DNA from: Halopelagius inordinatus
Lineage (GTDB): Archaea; Halobacteriota; Halobacteria; Halobacteriales; Haloferacaceae
Reading direction: 5' to 3'
Assembly: GCF_900113245.1 (NCBI RefSeq)
Contig: NZ_FOOQ01000001.1
Span: forward strand, 1,302,001-1,366,000
Length of the DNA stretch: 64,000 bases
The notes under the pieces were generated by a model. The model worked only from the letters and a program-made list of their open reading frames with translations, was not told where the DNA came from and ran no database searches. Made by a program: the position numbers and the translations under genes. Below, piece after piece: positions 17,958 to 26,360 of this stretch. Within the stretch, counting starts at the first letter, position 1, and the number at the start of each line of letters is the position of its first letter.

Positions 17958-18548
17958 CTACCGCGTCGCGCGTATCATCTCGAACAGTTCTTCTCTGAAC
18001 CGTTCCGGTTCGAAACAGGCCGCAACCGCGTCGGGTCCGGACGCGACGGCCCGCGGGTACGCGCCCCCGGCCGCGAGAAAGTCGCTCCCGTCGGACCACA
18101 CCGCGAAGTACGCCTCGACATCGACGCACACGTCGCCGACGGCGACGCGCGCCTCGTATCTCGTCAGGTCGGCCGTCTCCTCTCGAACCGACCACCGGCG
18201 GGAGTCGGCGGCGCGGACGGCGTCGAACCCCCTCTCGCGGAGGGTATCGGCGAACCCGGCGTTCGCTCGGTTCGCGACGATTCTCGTCATCGCCCGCGAG
18301 GGCGGCGCGGCGGGGGCGAGGCGGAGGCGACTCGCGAAGAAAAAGCGCCACGTGGCGTCCGCATCCGCGTCCGCGTTCGCTTCGACCCTCTCTTCGACCC
18401 GTTCTCGGAGTGCGTCGTCGGCGAGGACTACCGTGTGCGCGCGGACGGAGACGACGCGAACGTCGAACGGCGTCGTCAGTTCGTCGGAGGCGACGCGCCA
18501 TCCCTCGGGCACGGGCACCGTCGGCGACGGGAGGTCCGACGAAGGCAT
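17958..18548 (-). CDS. Conserved haloarchaeal protein of unknown function
   Basis: 196 residues, no family recognised. An N-terminal part (PEGWRVASDELTTPFDVRVVSV) leads to an alpha/beta region with ARVAVGDVCVDVEAYFAVW and FLAAGGAYP. No membrane segment or metal motif is seen. It ends 8 nt from the convergent trmI stop. Start taken as ATG at 18546-18548; a GTG two codons upstream is possible. Alternating acidic and Arg-rich composition is typical for the organism, so it is probably a real gene. Confidence 0.7.
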   Translation of the reverse strand: MPSSDLPSPTVPVPEGWRVASDELTTPFDVRVVSVRAHTVVLADDALRERVEERVEANADADADATWRFFFASRLRLAPAAPPSRAMTRIVANRANAGFADTLRERGFDAVRAADSRRWSVREETADLTRYEARVAVGDVCVDVEAYFAVWSDGSDFLAAGGAYPRAVASGPDAVAACFEPERFREELFEMIRATR

Positions 18549-18609
18549 ACCCACCGCTACGGGCGACGCGAACTTAATTCGACGTCCGAACCGGAGCGTC
18601 GCGGGGTCG

Positions 18610-18933
18610 TCAGTGGTCGTCTTCGCGCCACTTGTGACTGCACTCGACGCAGGTGAAAAAGCGCGTCTCCGATTCGTCGGCGGAGCGAATCTGCTTCATC
18701 TCGTAGCGGGCTTTGTCGTGTCCGCACTTCGGGCAGATGACGGTGGTCGTCGGGCCGATATCGGCGTCGTCCACTTCGGACATGTCGACGACTTCGCTGT
18801 CTTCGCGCGCCGCGGTGGAGGTCATGTGCGACTCGTCGGCCTTGTCGCGCAGTTTCTCGTAGCCGCAACTGCCGCAGACCCACTCGTCACCGTCCGTCTT
18901 CATCATCGAACCGCATTCGTCGCAGAACTCCAT
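18610..18933 (-). CDS. tfs: Transcription factor S (TFS), RNA polymerase cleavage factor
   Basis: 107 residues with an N-terminal zinc ribbon (MEFCDECGSMMK...CGSCGY) and a C-terminal ribbon (CPKCGHDKARYEMKQIRSADESETRFFTC...) bearing the catalytic RSADE acidic hairpin. This is the archaeal TFIIS/Rpb9-like factor that rescues backtracked RNA polymerase. All eight Cys and the Asp-Glu pair are present, suggesting an active factor rather than an inhibitory paralogue. TATA-like GTTTAAG lies about 30 nt upstream. Confidence 0.95.
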   Translation of the reverse strand: MEFCDECGSMMKTDGDEWVCGSCGYEKLRDKADESHMTSTAAREDSEVVDMSEVDDADIGPTTTVICPKCGHDKARYEMKQIRSADESETRFFTCVECSHKWREDDH

Positions 18934-19010
18934 TCTTACAAGAGAAAGTCGCTTCTCGGACTTAAACGTCCGGAAAACGCCGCGGCGAAGAGTCCGCGAC
19001 GCGGGCGATG

Positions 19011-19268
19011 TCAGGCGTCTCCGTCCGACTGTCCGGGTTCGCCAAGCGCCTCGATCGGCAGGGCGTTCTGTACCTCCTCGTACAGTTCGTTCGGCCCGTC
19101 GAACGATTCGCTGCCGGTGTCCGCTATGACGGCACCGAGGTTCGCCTCGCCGTCGGCCAGTTGCAACTCCACGTCCGAACACTCCGCCGCCGCCTCCGAC
19201 CGCGAGATGGGGTAAGAGAGTTCTCGCAGTCTCGATTCGACGCGGCTCAGTTTGACGTCTTCGGTCAT
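19011..19268 (-). CDS. DUF5789 family protein
   Basis: An 85-residue acidic protein with the family pattern VKLSRVESRLRELSYPISR...LADGEANLGAVI...LPIEALGEPGQSDG. These small haloarchaeal proteins resemble DUF2795-type domains; role unknown. It lies upstream of the TFS gene on the same strand with 77 nt between, so probably its own unit. Confidence 0.82.
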   Translation of the reverse strand: MTEDVKLSRVESRLRELSYPISRSEAAAECSDVELQLADGEANLGAVIADTGSESFDGPNELYEEVQNALPIEALGEPGQSDGDA

Positions 19269-19382
19269 ACACGGTGTTCGGCGCCCGACGGCTTATCGCT
19301 GTGGTACGTCACCGTTCCGTGAACGTCGTCGTTCCGAGTACTCGCAGCCGGTAGAATCATAGTTGATAACTCGAATGTGGGC

Positions 19383-19410
19383 TTTATAACGCTGATTCAC
19401 ACAGAGGTGA
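19383..19410 (+). promoter_or_regulatory. TATA box and Shine-Dalgarno of the soluble transducer gene
   Basis: TTTATA at 19383-19388 is centred 27 nt before the ATG at 19413. GAGGTGA at 19404-19410 is a strong Shine-Dalgarno match but would lie at the very 5' end of the mRNA if the TATA box is used at standard spacing. Confidence 0.5.
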
Positions 19411-19412
19411 GC

Positions 19413-20900
19413 ATGAACCTCGGTCTACTCACTCGGTGGTTGCAAAGCGGCGACGAGACGCGGGAGAAACGGACAGACGGGGGCGTCGTCGCGAACGACG
19501 TCGCGACGGGAACGGACCCGAACCCGGTCCGGGAGACGCCCGACCGCGCGGGCGGGTTAGACCCGGCTATCGACGCGGCCGACGAGACGGAACGCCTGCA
19601 GAAGGAACGCGACTACTGGCGCGGCCTCTTCGAGCAACTCGTTGAGTCGCACCCCGAACCCGGATTCGTCATCAGTAGCGACGACACGGTGGCGTACTTC
19701 AACGAAACCGCGGAATCGGCGTACGGGATAGACAGAGACGAGATGGTCGGAGCGAGCCTCGAAGAGGCGTTCGAAAAGGAGAAGAAAAACGAGGAGACGT
19801 TCGCCGAGGAGACGCTCAAGCGCGGTGAGGCGGCCCAAGAAGACGAGTTCCGGCAGATTCAGACGCCCGCGGGGACGGAGTGGGTTCGTTCGACCGCCGT
19901 CCCCCTCTCCGACACCGAGGGGAACGTCGTCGCCGCGTTCGAGACGACGTCCTCGGTGACGGAGTTCGTGGAGCAACGCGAGGCGATAGTCGAGGCACAG
20001 ACCGGCGTCGAAGAGACGCTTCGGTCCGCCGTGAACGAAGCGACCGAGGCGACAGACCGGGTCGACGACTCACTCGGTGAGGCGGCGTCGCTCGCGGGCG
20101 AACAAGCCGAGAACATGGACGAGGTGTCGGGTGAAGTCGGGTCGCTGTCGGCCACCGTCGAGGAGATAGCCGCCTCCGCAGAGGAGATAAACCAACGCTC
20201 CGAGGAGGCAGAACGCCTCGCAGAGGAGAGTACGGAGTCCGGCGAGGACGCCGTCGAGGCGATGGAAGACGTCGCAGAGAGCGGGGACGAAGCGGCCGAA
20301 CAGACCCGCCAACTCGCAGAACAGGTCGCCGAAATCGACGACATCGTCGAAGTGATAAACGAAATTGCCGACCAGACGAACATCCTCGCTCTCAACGCCA
20401 ACATCGAGGCGGCGCGGGCGGGCGAGGCGGGCGAAGGCTTCGCCGTCGTCGCAAACGAGGTGAAGTCGCTGGCGAACGAGGTCCAAAACGAGTCCGAGCG
20501 AATCGAAGAGATAATCCAAGAGACGCGAGGTGACGCCAGCGAGACGGTCGAGAGCATCGAATCCGTCACCGAGGAAGTGCGCTCGAACGCCGACGCCGTC
20601 CGCGAGATGGTCGAGAACCAAAACGCCATCGCCGAGGAGGTGCGCGCCACCTCGACGGGGATGGACGACATCGCCGCCGCGACGGACGACCAAGCGGTGC
20701 GGACAGAAGAGGTAGCGAGCATGGTCGACACCGCCGCCTCCCGGTCGAAGTCGGTGCGTTCGGAGGTGAAAGACGCCGCGGCGGCCAACGACGACCAGAT
20801 GGCGGTCGTCGAGGACATCGAGTCGTCGGCGCGCGAACTCGAATCCGTGATGTCGGCCATCGACGCCGCGGACGGAAGCGACATCGTCGATACGGCGTAA
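19413..20900 (+). CDS. Soluble methyl-accepting chemotaxis transducer with PAS domain
   Basis: 495 residues, no transmembrane helix and no HAMP. A PAS domain (about 75-190: PEPGFVISSDDTVAYFNETAE...) is followed by the coiled-coil MCP signalling domain; the tip contains EINEIADQTNILALNANIEA-type sequence near 325 and GEGFAVVANEVKSLA. It should signal through CheA/CheW to the archaellum from a cytoplasmic sensor, like the cytoplasmic Htr proteins of Halobacterium. Start is the ATG 12 codons into the longer frame, chosen because of the TATA box at 19383. Confidence 0.92.
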   Translation: MNLGLLTRWLQSGDETREKRTDGGVVANDVATGTDPNPVRETPDRAGGLDPAIDAADETERLQKERDYWRGLFEQLVESHPEPGFVISSDDTVAYFNETAESAYGIDRDEMVGASLEEAFEKEKKNEETFAEETLKRGEAAQEDEFRQIQTPAGTEWVRSTAVPLSDTEGNVVAAFETTSSVTEFVEQREAIVEAQTGVEETLRSAVNEATEATDRVDDSLGEAASLAGEQAENMDEVSGEVGSLSATVEEIAASAEEINQRSEEAERLAEESTESGEDAVEAMEDVAESGDEAAEQTRQLAEQVAEIDDIVEVINEIADQTNILALNANIEAARAGEAGEGFAVVANEVKSLANEVQNESERIEEIIQETRGDASETVESIESVTEEVRSNADAVREMVENQNAIAEEVRATSTGMDDIAAATDDQAVRTEEVASMVDTAASRSKSVRSEVKDAAAANDDQMAVVEDIESSARELESVMSAIDAADGSDIVDTA

Positions 20901-20902
20901 CG

Positions 20903-21676
20903 CTACTCGAACACCGGGTCTCGCTTTTCGAGGAACGCGTCCATCCCTTCTTTTTGATCGTCCGTACCGAACAGTCCGCTCCACGCCCGCGCCTCGTGTT
21001 CGAGGGCGGCCGAGCGAGGCGCGTCGTGACCGGCGTTTATCGCCTCCTTGGCCGCGTGAAGAGCGACTCGGGGTTTCTCTGCGAGTTCGGCGGCCATCTC
21101 CGCGACGCTGTCTCGAAGTTGGTCGTGTGCGACCACCTCGCCGACGAGTCCGCGTTCGTAGGCGTCGGTGGCGTCGATGCGTTCGCCGAAGTAGATCATT
21201 CGACGCGCCGTCTCGTCGCCGACGAGTGCGGGGAGTCGTTGCGTGCCGCCCCACCCGGGGATGATTCCGAGATCTATCTCGGTCTGCCCGAGGATGGCCC
21301 GTTCGGAGGCGACGCGCATGTCGCAGGCCAACGCGAGTTCGCACCCGCCGCCGAACGCGTATCCGTTGATTGCGGCGATGGTCGGTGCGGGAAGCGACTC
21401 TATCGCGGACGCGATGCGGTGGCCCTGTTCGGCGTACGCCTGTGCCTCGGCCGTTCCGAGGTCCTTCATGTGTGCGATGTCCGCGCCGGCGACGAACGCC
21501 TCGTCGCCCGCACCCGTCACGACGAGAACCCGCGCGCCCTCCTCGCGGACTTCGGTGACCGCCTCCTCGACGGCGTCCATCGTCTCGGCGTTCAGCGCGT
21601 TCATCCGGTCGGGACGGTCGACGACGAGTGTCGCAACCTCGTCGTCCCACTCTAGTCTGACGGTATCCCAAGCCAT
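20903..21676 (-). CDS. Enoyl-CoA hydratase/isomerase (crotonase family)
   Basis: 257 residues. The oxyanion-hole region FVAGADIAHM is near 63-72; both catalytic Glu equivalents are present, in FGGGCELALACD and GQTEIDLGIIPGWGGTQRL. It therefore looks competent to hydrate enoyl-CoA. It ends 3 nt from the stop of the convergent transducer gene. It is unlinked to the acyl-CoA dehydrogenase 11 kb away but could serve the same pathway. Divergent from the DUF5797 gene, with the two promoters in the 119-nt gap. Confidence 0.92.
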   Translation of the reverse strand: MAWDTVRLEWDDEVATLVVDRPDRMNALNAETMDAVEEAVTEVREEGARVLVVTGAGDEAFVAGADIAHMKDLGTAEAQAYAEQGHRIASAIESLPAPTIAAINGYAFGGGCELALACDMRVASERAILGQTEIDLGIIPGWGGTQRLPALVGDETARRMIYFGERIDATDAYERGLVGEVVAHDQLRDSVAEMAAELAEKPRVALHAAKEAINAGHDAPRSAALEHEARAWSGLFGTDDQKEGMDAFLEKRDPVFE

Positions 21677-21795
21677 GCAGGGCGCGACGCGCGGCGCGGG
21701 GGTAAGCGTTCCCCCGCCGTCGATGGCACCGTCGCGGCTGTCTGCGAGAGCGTCGAGAAAACAGGTCTATATCCCCGGATGCAAATTTTCACGCA

Positions 21796-22299
21796 ATGGC
21801 ACTCTCGGACGAAGAGAAAGAACGACTCGCAGACGTCGTTCGTCTCCAACCGACGAAGAACAAAGAGTTACAGGAACGGTGGGGACTCGACTCCGGGAGC
21901 GACGTGCATCGCTACCTGGAGGACAGCCTCAAGGAGTACTACTACCGCGACGACAACAGTCTCATCCGCGCCACCGCGGAGGCGGCGGAACTCGTCGACG
22001 TGGAACCGGGCGTCGAAACCGACGACGCCGAAGCGGAGGTGCCCTCCGTCATCCGCGTCCCCCGCCTCGAATCGCGGGTGTTCAGCGTCGTGGCCGGACC
22101 GGACGAACGCTCCGAAAGCGTCGTCAGCGTCCTCAACAAGGTCCGCGACCGGTTCGACGCCGACCCGGACGTCGAGGACGTCCGCCGCGCCCTGCAGAGT
22201 CTCCGCCGGAAGGGCGTCGTCGAAGTCGTCTACCGAACCGTCCCGACGTTCCGCCTCGCCGTCGAACGCGACGAGGTGGACGTGGAAGTGACAGACTAG
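21796..22299 (+). CDS. DUF5797 family protein (winged-helix-like)
   Basis: 167 residues: N-terminal EEKERLADVVRLQPTKNKELQ followed by a helix-turn-helix-like stretch (WGLDSGSDVHRYLEDSLKEYYYRDDNSLI), and a second helical module ending RRKGVVEVVYRTVPTFRL. Known only as DUF5797 in haloarchaea; a DNA-binding role is plausible but unproven. A CTATATC element about 27 nt upstream supports the ATG at 21796. The stop overlaps the convergent DUF5787 gene by 4 nt. Confidence 0.8.
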   Translation: MALSDEEKERLADVVRLQPTKNKELQERWGLDSGSDVHRYLEDSLKEYYYRDDNSLIRATAEAAELVDVEPGVETDDAEAEVPSVIRVPRLESRVFSVVAGPDERSESVVSVLNKVRDRFDADPDVEDVRRALQSLRRKGVVEVVYRTVPTFRLAVERDEVDVEVTD

Positions 22300-23297
22300 T
22301 CCGACCGGGCCTCTCTCCGGCGGACGCGTTCTCGCCGGTCTCCGAGCAACCGCCGAATCGCCGCCCCGGGACCCCCTTCTATCGGCCACCCTTTCGTCCG
22401 CCACGCGGGCGGTTCCGGTTCGAAGTCGGGGCAGGACCCCGCGCACTCGGCGGCGGTCTGTGACCGCCCTTTCGCCGCGCAGTGGGGGACGAGGGCCTCG
22501 CCGAACCGCCGGAGTTCGAAGTGACGGCAGTCGGGCCGCATCGTCTCGTGGAACGACCGCCAGCCCGTTCCGTAGGCGCGTTCGGCGAGTTCGAGGCGGG
22601 TCGTTTCCCGTTCGTCGTCTCCCTCCGCTCTCGCGGGCACCACGTCGCTCGGGTGCCACTCGACGTTCGCGGTGGCCCACTCCGAGAGGTCCGAGTCGAA
22701 CGACATCGTGAGGATACCCACCTCGACGGGCACGTCTTCCAAAAGCGCGGGTTCGACGCGCCGCCCCGTCGTAGCGGTGGCGACCCACACCTCGTCTGCG
22801 AGTCCCGTCTCCACGTCGCGTTCGAGTTGGTCCGAGAGGGCGCGGGCCGCGGAGGCGTCCAAGTCGGGTTTGTTCTCGACGGCGACGATGCGGCGGACCC
22901 AATCGGGGTACGGTGCGATGCGGCGAATCTCGATTCGGTTCCCCCGGCGGCGCGTCTCCACGACGCCGCGGTCCGCGGCGCGGTGGACGGCCGCGCGGAC
23001 GTACCGCCACGGGTAGCCCGGATGAGGGAGGGCGTCGCGGTACCACGCCCACTCTTCGGGCGCGTTGCGGACGACGTGCAGGAGGTCCGAGTCGAGCGTT
23101 CGGTCGCCGAACTCGGCTCTCGCCGCGAGTCCCGCCGGGTCGCACTCGACGACGACGGTGTCCCACCGCCGGCGCTTCGTCCCGAGTTGCCGCGCGACGA
23201 GGACGGCGGAGTCTCTCCGTCCGCCGGGCGGCCACGACTCTTCGGCCCACCGACAGACGAGTAACTCGAACCCGAACTCGGCGTCTGCGGGGTACAC
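22296..23297 (-). CDS. DUF5787 family protein
   Basis: 333 residues starting at GTG (MYPADAEFGFELLVCRWAEESWPP). A central region contains AVENKPDLDASAARALSDQLERDVETGLADEVW (split here by position, about 135-170), which resembles a nuclease-like E...NKxD segment. A C-terminal Cys-rich stretch has CAAKGR...CAGSCPDF, reminiscent of 4-Cys metal-cluster nucleases such as Cas4/PD-(D/E)XK proteins. The nuclease idea is my inference; the family is formally uncharacterised. Tail-to-tail overlap with DUF5797. Confidence 0.78.
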   Translation of the reverse strand: MYPADAEFGFELLVCRWAEESWPPGGRRDSAVLVARQLGTKRRRWDTVVVECDPAGLAARAEFGDRTLDSDLLHVVRNAPEEWAWYRDALPHPGYPWRYVRAAVHRAADRGVVETRRRGNRIEIRRIAPYPDWVRRIVAVENKPDLDASAARALSDQLERDVETGLADEVWVATATTGRRVEPALLEDVPVEVGILTMSFDSDLSEWATANVEWHPSDVVPARAEGDDERETTRLELAERAYGTGWRSFHETMRPDCRHFELRRFGEALVPHCAAKGRSQTAAECAGSCPDFEPEPPAWRTKGWPIEGGPGAAIRRLLGDRRERVRRREARSD

Positions 23298-23401
23298 GTC
23301 GGGTAGTGGTCCGTCGGGCGACGAAACCGTTTCGGGTCGGCGGCGCAGTCGCTACGGACGGGCCGACCGGGCGTGTCCCGGTCGAGCGACGGAGTCGCCG
23401 A

Positions 23402-23860
23402 TCAGGCGATGTAGCGCCGGTTCTCCTCGTCGTTCTCCGCGAGGATGTCGTCGAGGAACGTGTGGGCCCGCTCTAAGATGTCGCGCGGGCCGTCCTGCGT
23501 GATGGTGTTTATCGCCTGCTCGTAGTCGCGCCACTGCAGGTCGCGGTGCTCCCGGGAGAGTTCCGCACTCGCCTCGAAGGAGCGTGCGATAAACAGGTGC
23601 ACCGTCTTGTGAATCGTCTTGCCGTTCGCCTCGAACACGTAGTCGTAATCCTCGCGGAACCCGTCGATGAGACGGAAATCTTCGATTCCCGCCTCCTCTT
23701 TGATCTCGCGAATGGCCGTCTGCTGGAGCTCCTCGTTTCCTTCGACCCCGCCTTTGGGGAACTCCCAGTCCCCCGGTCGGCTCTTCAGGAGTAAGTACTC
23801 CCGTCGGCCGCGGGTGTCGCGGAAGAGGATGGCTCCAGCGCTCACCGCTTCCACTGTCAT
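23402..23860 (-). CDS. NUDIX hydrolase, diadenosine tetraphosphatase-like
   Basis: 152 residues. The NUDIX box G(5)E(7)REUXEE is fully seen: GGVEGNEELQQTAIREIKEE followed by AG, near 37-58. The N-terminus SAGAILFRD and LLKSRPGDWEFPKG match bis(5'-nucleosyl)-tetraphosphatases. It probably cleaves Ap4A-like dinucleotides or related diphosphates. The N-terminus MTVEAxSAGA is conserved in relatives, so I keep the ATG at 23858-23860. Of two TATA-like stretches upstream, CTTAAAT at about 28 nt has the right spacing; the closer TATATATA does not. Confidence 0.88.
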   Translation of the reverse strand: MTVEAVSAGAILFRDTRGRREYLLLKSRPGDWEFPKGGVEGNEELQQTAIREIKEEAGIEDFRLIDGFREDYDYVFEANGKTIHKTVHLFIARSFEASAELSREHRDLQWRDYEQAINTITQDGPRDILERAHTFLDDILAENDEENRRYIA

Positions 23861-24037
23861 TGGTGAATGTATATATACGGGGATTTAAGAGGGTATCGGA
23901 GAGTCGGTCGTGTTTGCCTTTCGAAAGATGAGAGACACGTCGCCCGCCGTGTCCGTCAGGCTCACTCACAGATGGCGCGTGTAGGTGTGTTTTTACCGCT
24001 CGATACACTCTTCGACTGTAACGGCCACCACTCAGCC

Positions 24038-24370
24038 ATGACTTTCGTAACCAAACTCACCTTCCAAAGCGGGAACCGCTACGAACTCGAAGACCACGTG
24101 TCAGAGATACAAGACATCGTCGAGCGAAAGGGCGCCGAGTGCAAAGGCCCGCACGCGGAACCGCCGGAGAACGTCCGCGTCCCCCAGTACCGGAATCTCG
24201 CGCCGGGCGACGAGTTCTCGCCGTGGGACTACACGGTCTACTCCCGGAAACTCGAGATTCACGGCAACGACCACATCGCGCGCGAGATCGGCCACATGGC
24301 GTTCCCAGACAGCATTCACATCGAGATAGAGGTCGAACAGAAGAAACCGCTCGGCCACAGGCGGGAGTGA
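24038..24370 (+). CDS. uS10/mL48-family protein (S10 paralogue)
   Basis: 110 residues with an S10-like ferredoxin fold pattern: TFVTKLTFQSGNRYELEDHV, KGAECKGPHAEPP, YTVYSRKLEIHGNDHIARE and the ending PDSIHIEIEVEQKK. It resembles rpsJ (uS10) in the pairing of SPW/YSRKLEIHG but is a diverged paralogue found in haloarchaea, where it is annotated as uS10/mL48 family. Not next to EF-1alpha, unlike genuine rpsJ. Role unknown; ribosome association is an inference. A 7-bp hairpin overlaps its stop codon. Confidence 0.8.
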   Translation: MTFVTKLTFQSGNRYELEDHVSEIQDIVERKGAECKGPHAEPPENVRVPQYRNLAPGDEFSPWDYTVYSRKLEIHGNDHIAREIGHMAFPDSIHIEIEVEQKKPLGHRRE

Positions 24371-24377
24371 CTCCCGC
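24361..24377 (+). terminator. Hairpin spanning the stop of the uS10-like gene
   Basis: GCGGGAG-TGA-CTCCCGC forms a perfect 7-bp stem with a 3-nt loop, followed by a pyrimidine-rich repeat tract (24399-24443). Likely 3'-end signal; the same tract would face the convergent gene. Confidence 0.55.
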
Positions 24378-24398
24378 CCGGGACCCCACTGCGCTCTG

Positions 24399-24443
24399 TC
24401 TCTGCGTCTCTTCTCTCTGCGTCTCTTCTCTCTGCGTCTATCC
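24399..24443. repeat. 15-nt pyrimidine-rich tandem repeat
   Basis: Three consecutive units of TCTCTGCGTCTCTTC (24399, 24414, 24429), the third with two changes. It lies between two convergent genes and reaches into the last codon of the minus-strand one. Confidence 0.9.
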
Positions 24444-24701
24444 TCTGTCTTCGAGGACGTCGACGAGGCGTCCGCGCCCGCGACTCGACTCCGCGTCGAA
24501 CGCCTCGACTTCGAATCGGACGCGCGTTTCGACGGGGACGCCCTCTGCGCCTTCGAGTTCGAGGACGGTGTCACCGACTCTGACGAGGGCGACGTCGCCC
24601 CGCCTGCCGGTGACGAACGCGGTCACCATCTGACCGACTTCGAAAGCGGGCTTCGACGACCGGAAGGCGGATTCGGCGAACAGTCTGTCGAAGAAGCTCA
24701 T
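24438..24701 (-). CDS. Small OB-fold/TRAM-like protein coupled to the NhaC antiporter
   Basis: 87 residues: FDRLFAESAFRSSKPAFEVGQMVTAFVTGRRGDVALVRVGDTVLEL (spanning about 4-50, in pieces), a beta-rich stretch resembling a TRAM or S1-like OB fold. I recall it as DUF7513 but am not certain. Its ATG overlaps the antiporter stop as ATGA (24698-24701), so it is the second gene of that operon and translationally coupled. Function unknown; the linkage suggests an accessory or regulatory role. Confidence 0.7.
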   Translation of the reverse strand: MSFFDRLFAESAFRSSKPAFEVGQMVTAFVTGRRGDVALVRVGDTVLELEGAEGVPVETRVRFEVEAFDAESSRGRGRLVDVLEDRG

Positions 24702-26215
24702 ACGCGACTCACCTCCCCGGACTCGCGGTCGGAAACGTACTCGCGTCCGTATCCGGTCCACGCCGCGAGCAGGAACACCGCGACGAGGAACCAGCCGTGG
24801 AACACGTACGGCCAGACGCTCGCGGGGTTGACGACCATCGACTGCGTGAACCACTCGTACTGTTCGGGGAGGCGCTGCATCGCGGAGTAGCCCGCCAGCA
24901 GGCCGCCGCCCCACGGGAAGATATACCCGAGTGCGGAGGTGTTCGCGTCGAGGATGTTCGCGCGCCGGTAGCCGTTGATGTTGAACCGGCGACCGAGCGT
25001 CGAGATGTACGGCGCGATGGCGATTTCGGCGGCGGTGTTTATCGTTATCATTCCGTTCACGAGTGCGGTTCCGAGAACCATCGTCGTCTCGGCGCGGCGA
25101 ACCGTGGTGGCCACGCGTTCGAGGAGGAACTCCTGTATCGCCTCGAACGCGCCGCCGACCTGCATCACCTCCGCGCCCGCGACGATGAGCAAGACGAGAA
25201 CGATGAGCGGGAAAAAGCCCGCCGCACCGGCGTAGAGACTCCCGCCGACCGCGGCGTTACCGGGGTCGACCGGGACGATGAACGCGCCGACGACGGGAAT
25301 CGCGTCCATCGCCTGGACGAGTCCCGAGGTCCGCGGCGCGTTGAACGCGACCATGTCCGCCGGCGCGGCGAGTCCGAGGACGACGTTCAACACCGCGGAG
25401 GTGACGAGTCCCCACGAGACGGCCTCGACGATGTGTCGGCCGCGAATCGCCGTCACGATGACGAGGCCGATAGAGACGAGGTGGACGAGTCCGAGCGCCG
25501 TCGAGGGACCGCCGACGTTGTCCACGTCGATAGGCTGTCCCGCCATCGCGCTTCCGGCGAGGAGGTACGCGGCGAAGGCGAAGACGGCGGCGACGAGCGC
25601 GTACTTCAGGCGCGAGAGGACGACGCCGCCGATGTCGGCGTTCTGCGTCACCGCGCTGACGATGGTGGTGTCGCTGACGGGAGCGAGGTTGTCGCCGAAC
25701 ACCGCGCCCGAGAGGATGGCACCGAAAAGCAGCACCGGATTCGCGCCGAGGACGACGCCCGCCGGGAAGACGAGCGCCGTGAACGCGATTGCCGTCCCGT
25801 ACCCCGTCCCGATACCGGTCGCGAGCAGGGCGGCCAAGAGGAACGTTATCGCCGGGAACAGCGCCGCACCGACGCTGACAGCGTCCGCGGCCCAGACGAG
25901 TCCGTCGACGAAGCCGCCGACCTGAATCGTCTCGGCGAACATGCCCGCCCACAGCCACGCGACGATGGCCGTCGCGGCCACCCGCTGGGTCATGCCGTCG
26001 AAGAGGACGTCAGCGTACGCCTTCCAGTCGCCGACGACGAGGAACATCCCGAGGATGAGTCCGAGTAACATCCCGACGATGAGTCCCGTCGTGTCGCCGA
26101 TACCCAGTATCCCGCTCTGTACGATGGCCCACGCGACGAAGAACGCTATCGGAACTGCGCTCGCGAGGCGTCCGCCTCGGAACCGCAGGTCCGGAGTCCC
26201 GTCTGTATCGGTCAT
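24698..26215 (-). CDS. NhaC-family Na+/H+ antiporter
   Basis: 505 residues with about 12 membrane spans. Characteristic stretches: IGTGYGTAIAFTALVFPAG, ILSGAVFGDNLAPVSDTTIVSAV (the conserved GDxxSPxSDTT-type motif near 185), and late INTAAEIAIAPYIS. NhaC/YvdA-type carriers exchange Na+ (or malate-lactate) for H+ and would help a salt-in halophile expel Na+. Start MTDTDGTP at 26213-26215. Divergent from the amidohydrolase; followed in a 4-nt overlap by a small OB-like gene. Confidence 0.9.
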   Translation of the reverse strand: MTDTDGTPDLRFRGGRLASAVPIAFFVAWAIVQSGILGIGDTTGLIVGMLLGLILGMFLVVGDWKAYADVLFDGMTQRVAATAIVAWLWAGMFAETIQVGGFVDGLVWAADAVSVGAALFPAITFLLAALLATGIGTGYGTAIAFTALVFPAGVVLGANPVLLFGAILSGAVFGDNLAPVSDTTIVSAVTQNADIGGVVLSRLKYALVAAVFAFAAYLLAGSAMAGQPIDVDNVGGPSTALGLVHLVSIGLVIVTAIRGRHIVEAVSWGLVTSAVLNVVLGLAAPADMVAFNAPRTSGLVQAMDAIPVVGAFIVPVDPGNAAVGGSLYAGAAGFFPLIVLVLLIVAGAEVMQVGGAFEAIQEFLLERVATTVRRAETTMVLGTALVNGMITINTAAEIAIAPYISTLGRRFNINGYRRANILDANTSALGYIFPWGGGLLAGYSAMQRLPEQYEWFTQSMVVNPASVWPYVFHGWFLVAVFLLAAWTGYGREYVSDRESGEVSRV

Positions 26216-26330
26216 TCTACTCACTGGTGCATCATGATTCCTCATAAACGGCCCGACATAGACCAGAGGCCGGGCGTCGCCCGGGCGGTCGAACGGTCGC
26301 CTGTCGGCAATCCCGACGCAGTCGGCGAGG

Positions 26331-26336
26331 TTTATC
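26331..26336 (+). promoter_or_regulatory. TATA box of the M20 amidohydrolase
   Basis: TTTATC is centred 27 nt before the ATG at 26361, giving a leaderless transcript. Confidence 0.55.
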
Positions 26337-26360
26337 ACCGTTCCCCGCCACCGACCGACA

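Noticed and set aside
22296-22299. Frameshift between DUF5797 and DUF5787 genes
   Set aside because: The genes are convergent; a 4-nt tail overlap needs no frameshift.
23868-23878. TATATATA before the NUDIX gene as its TATA box
   Set aside because: Too close (about 13 nt) to the conserved start; CTTAAAT at about 28 nt fits better.
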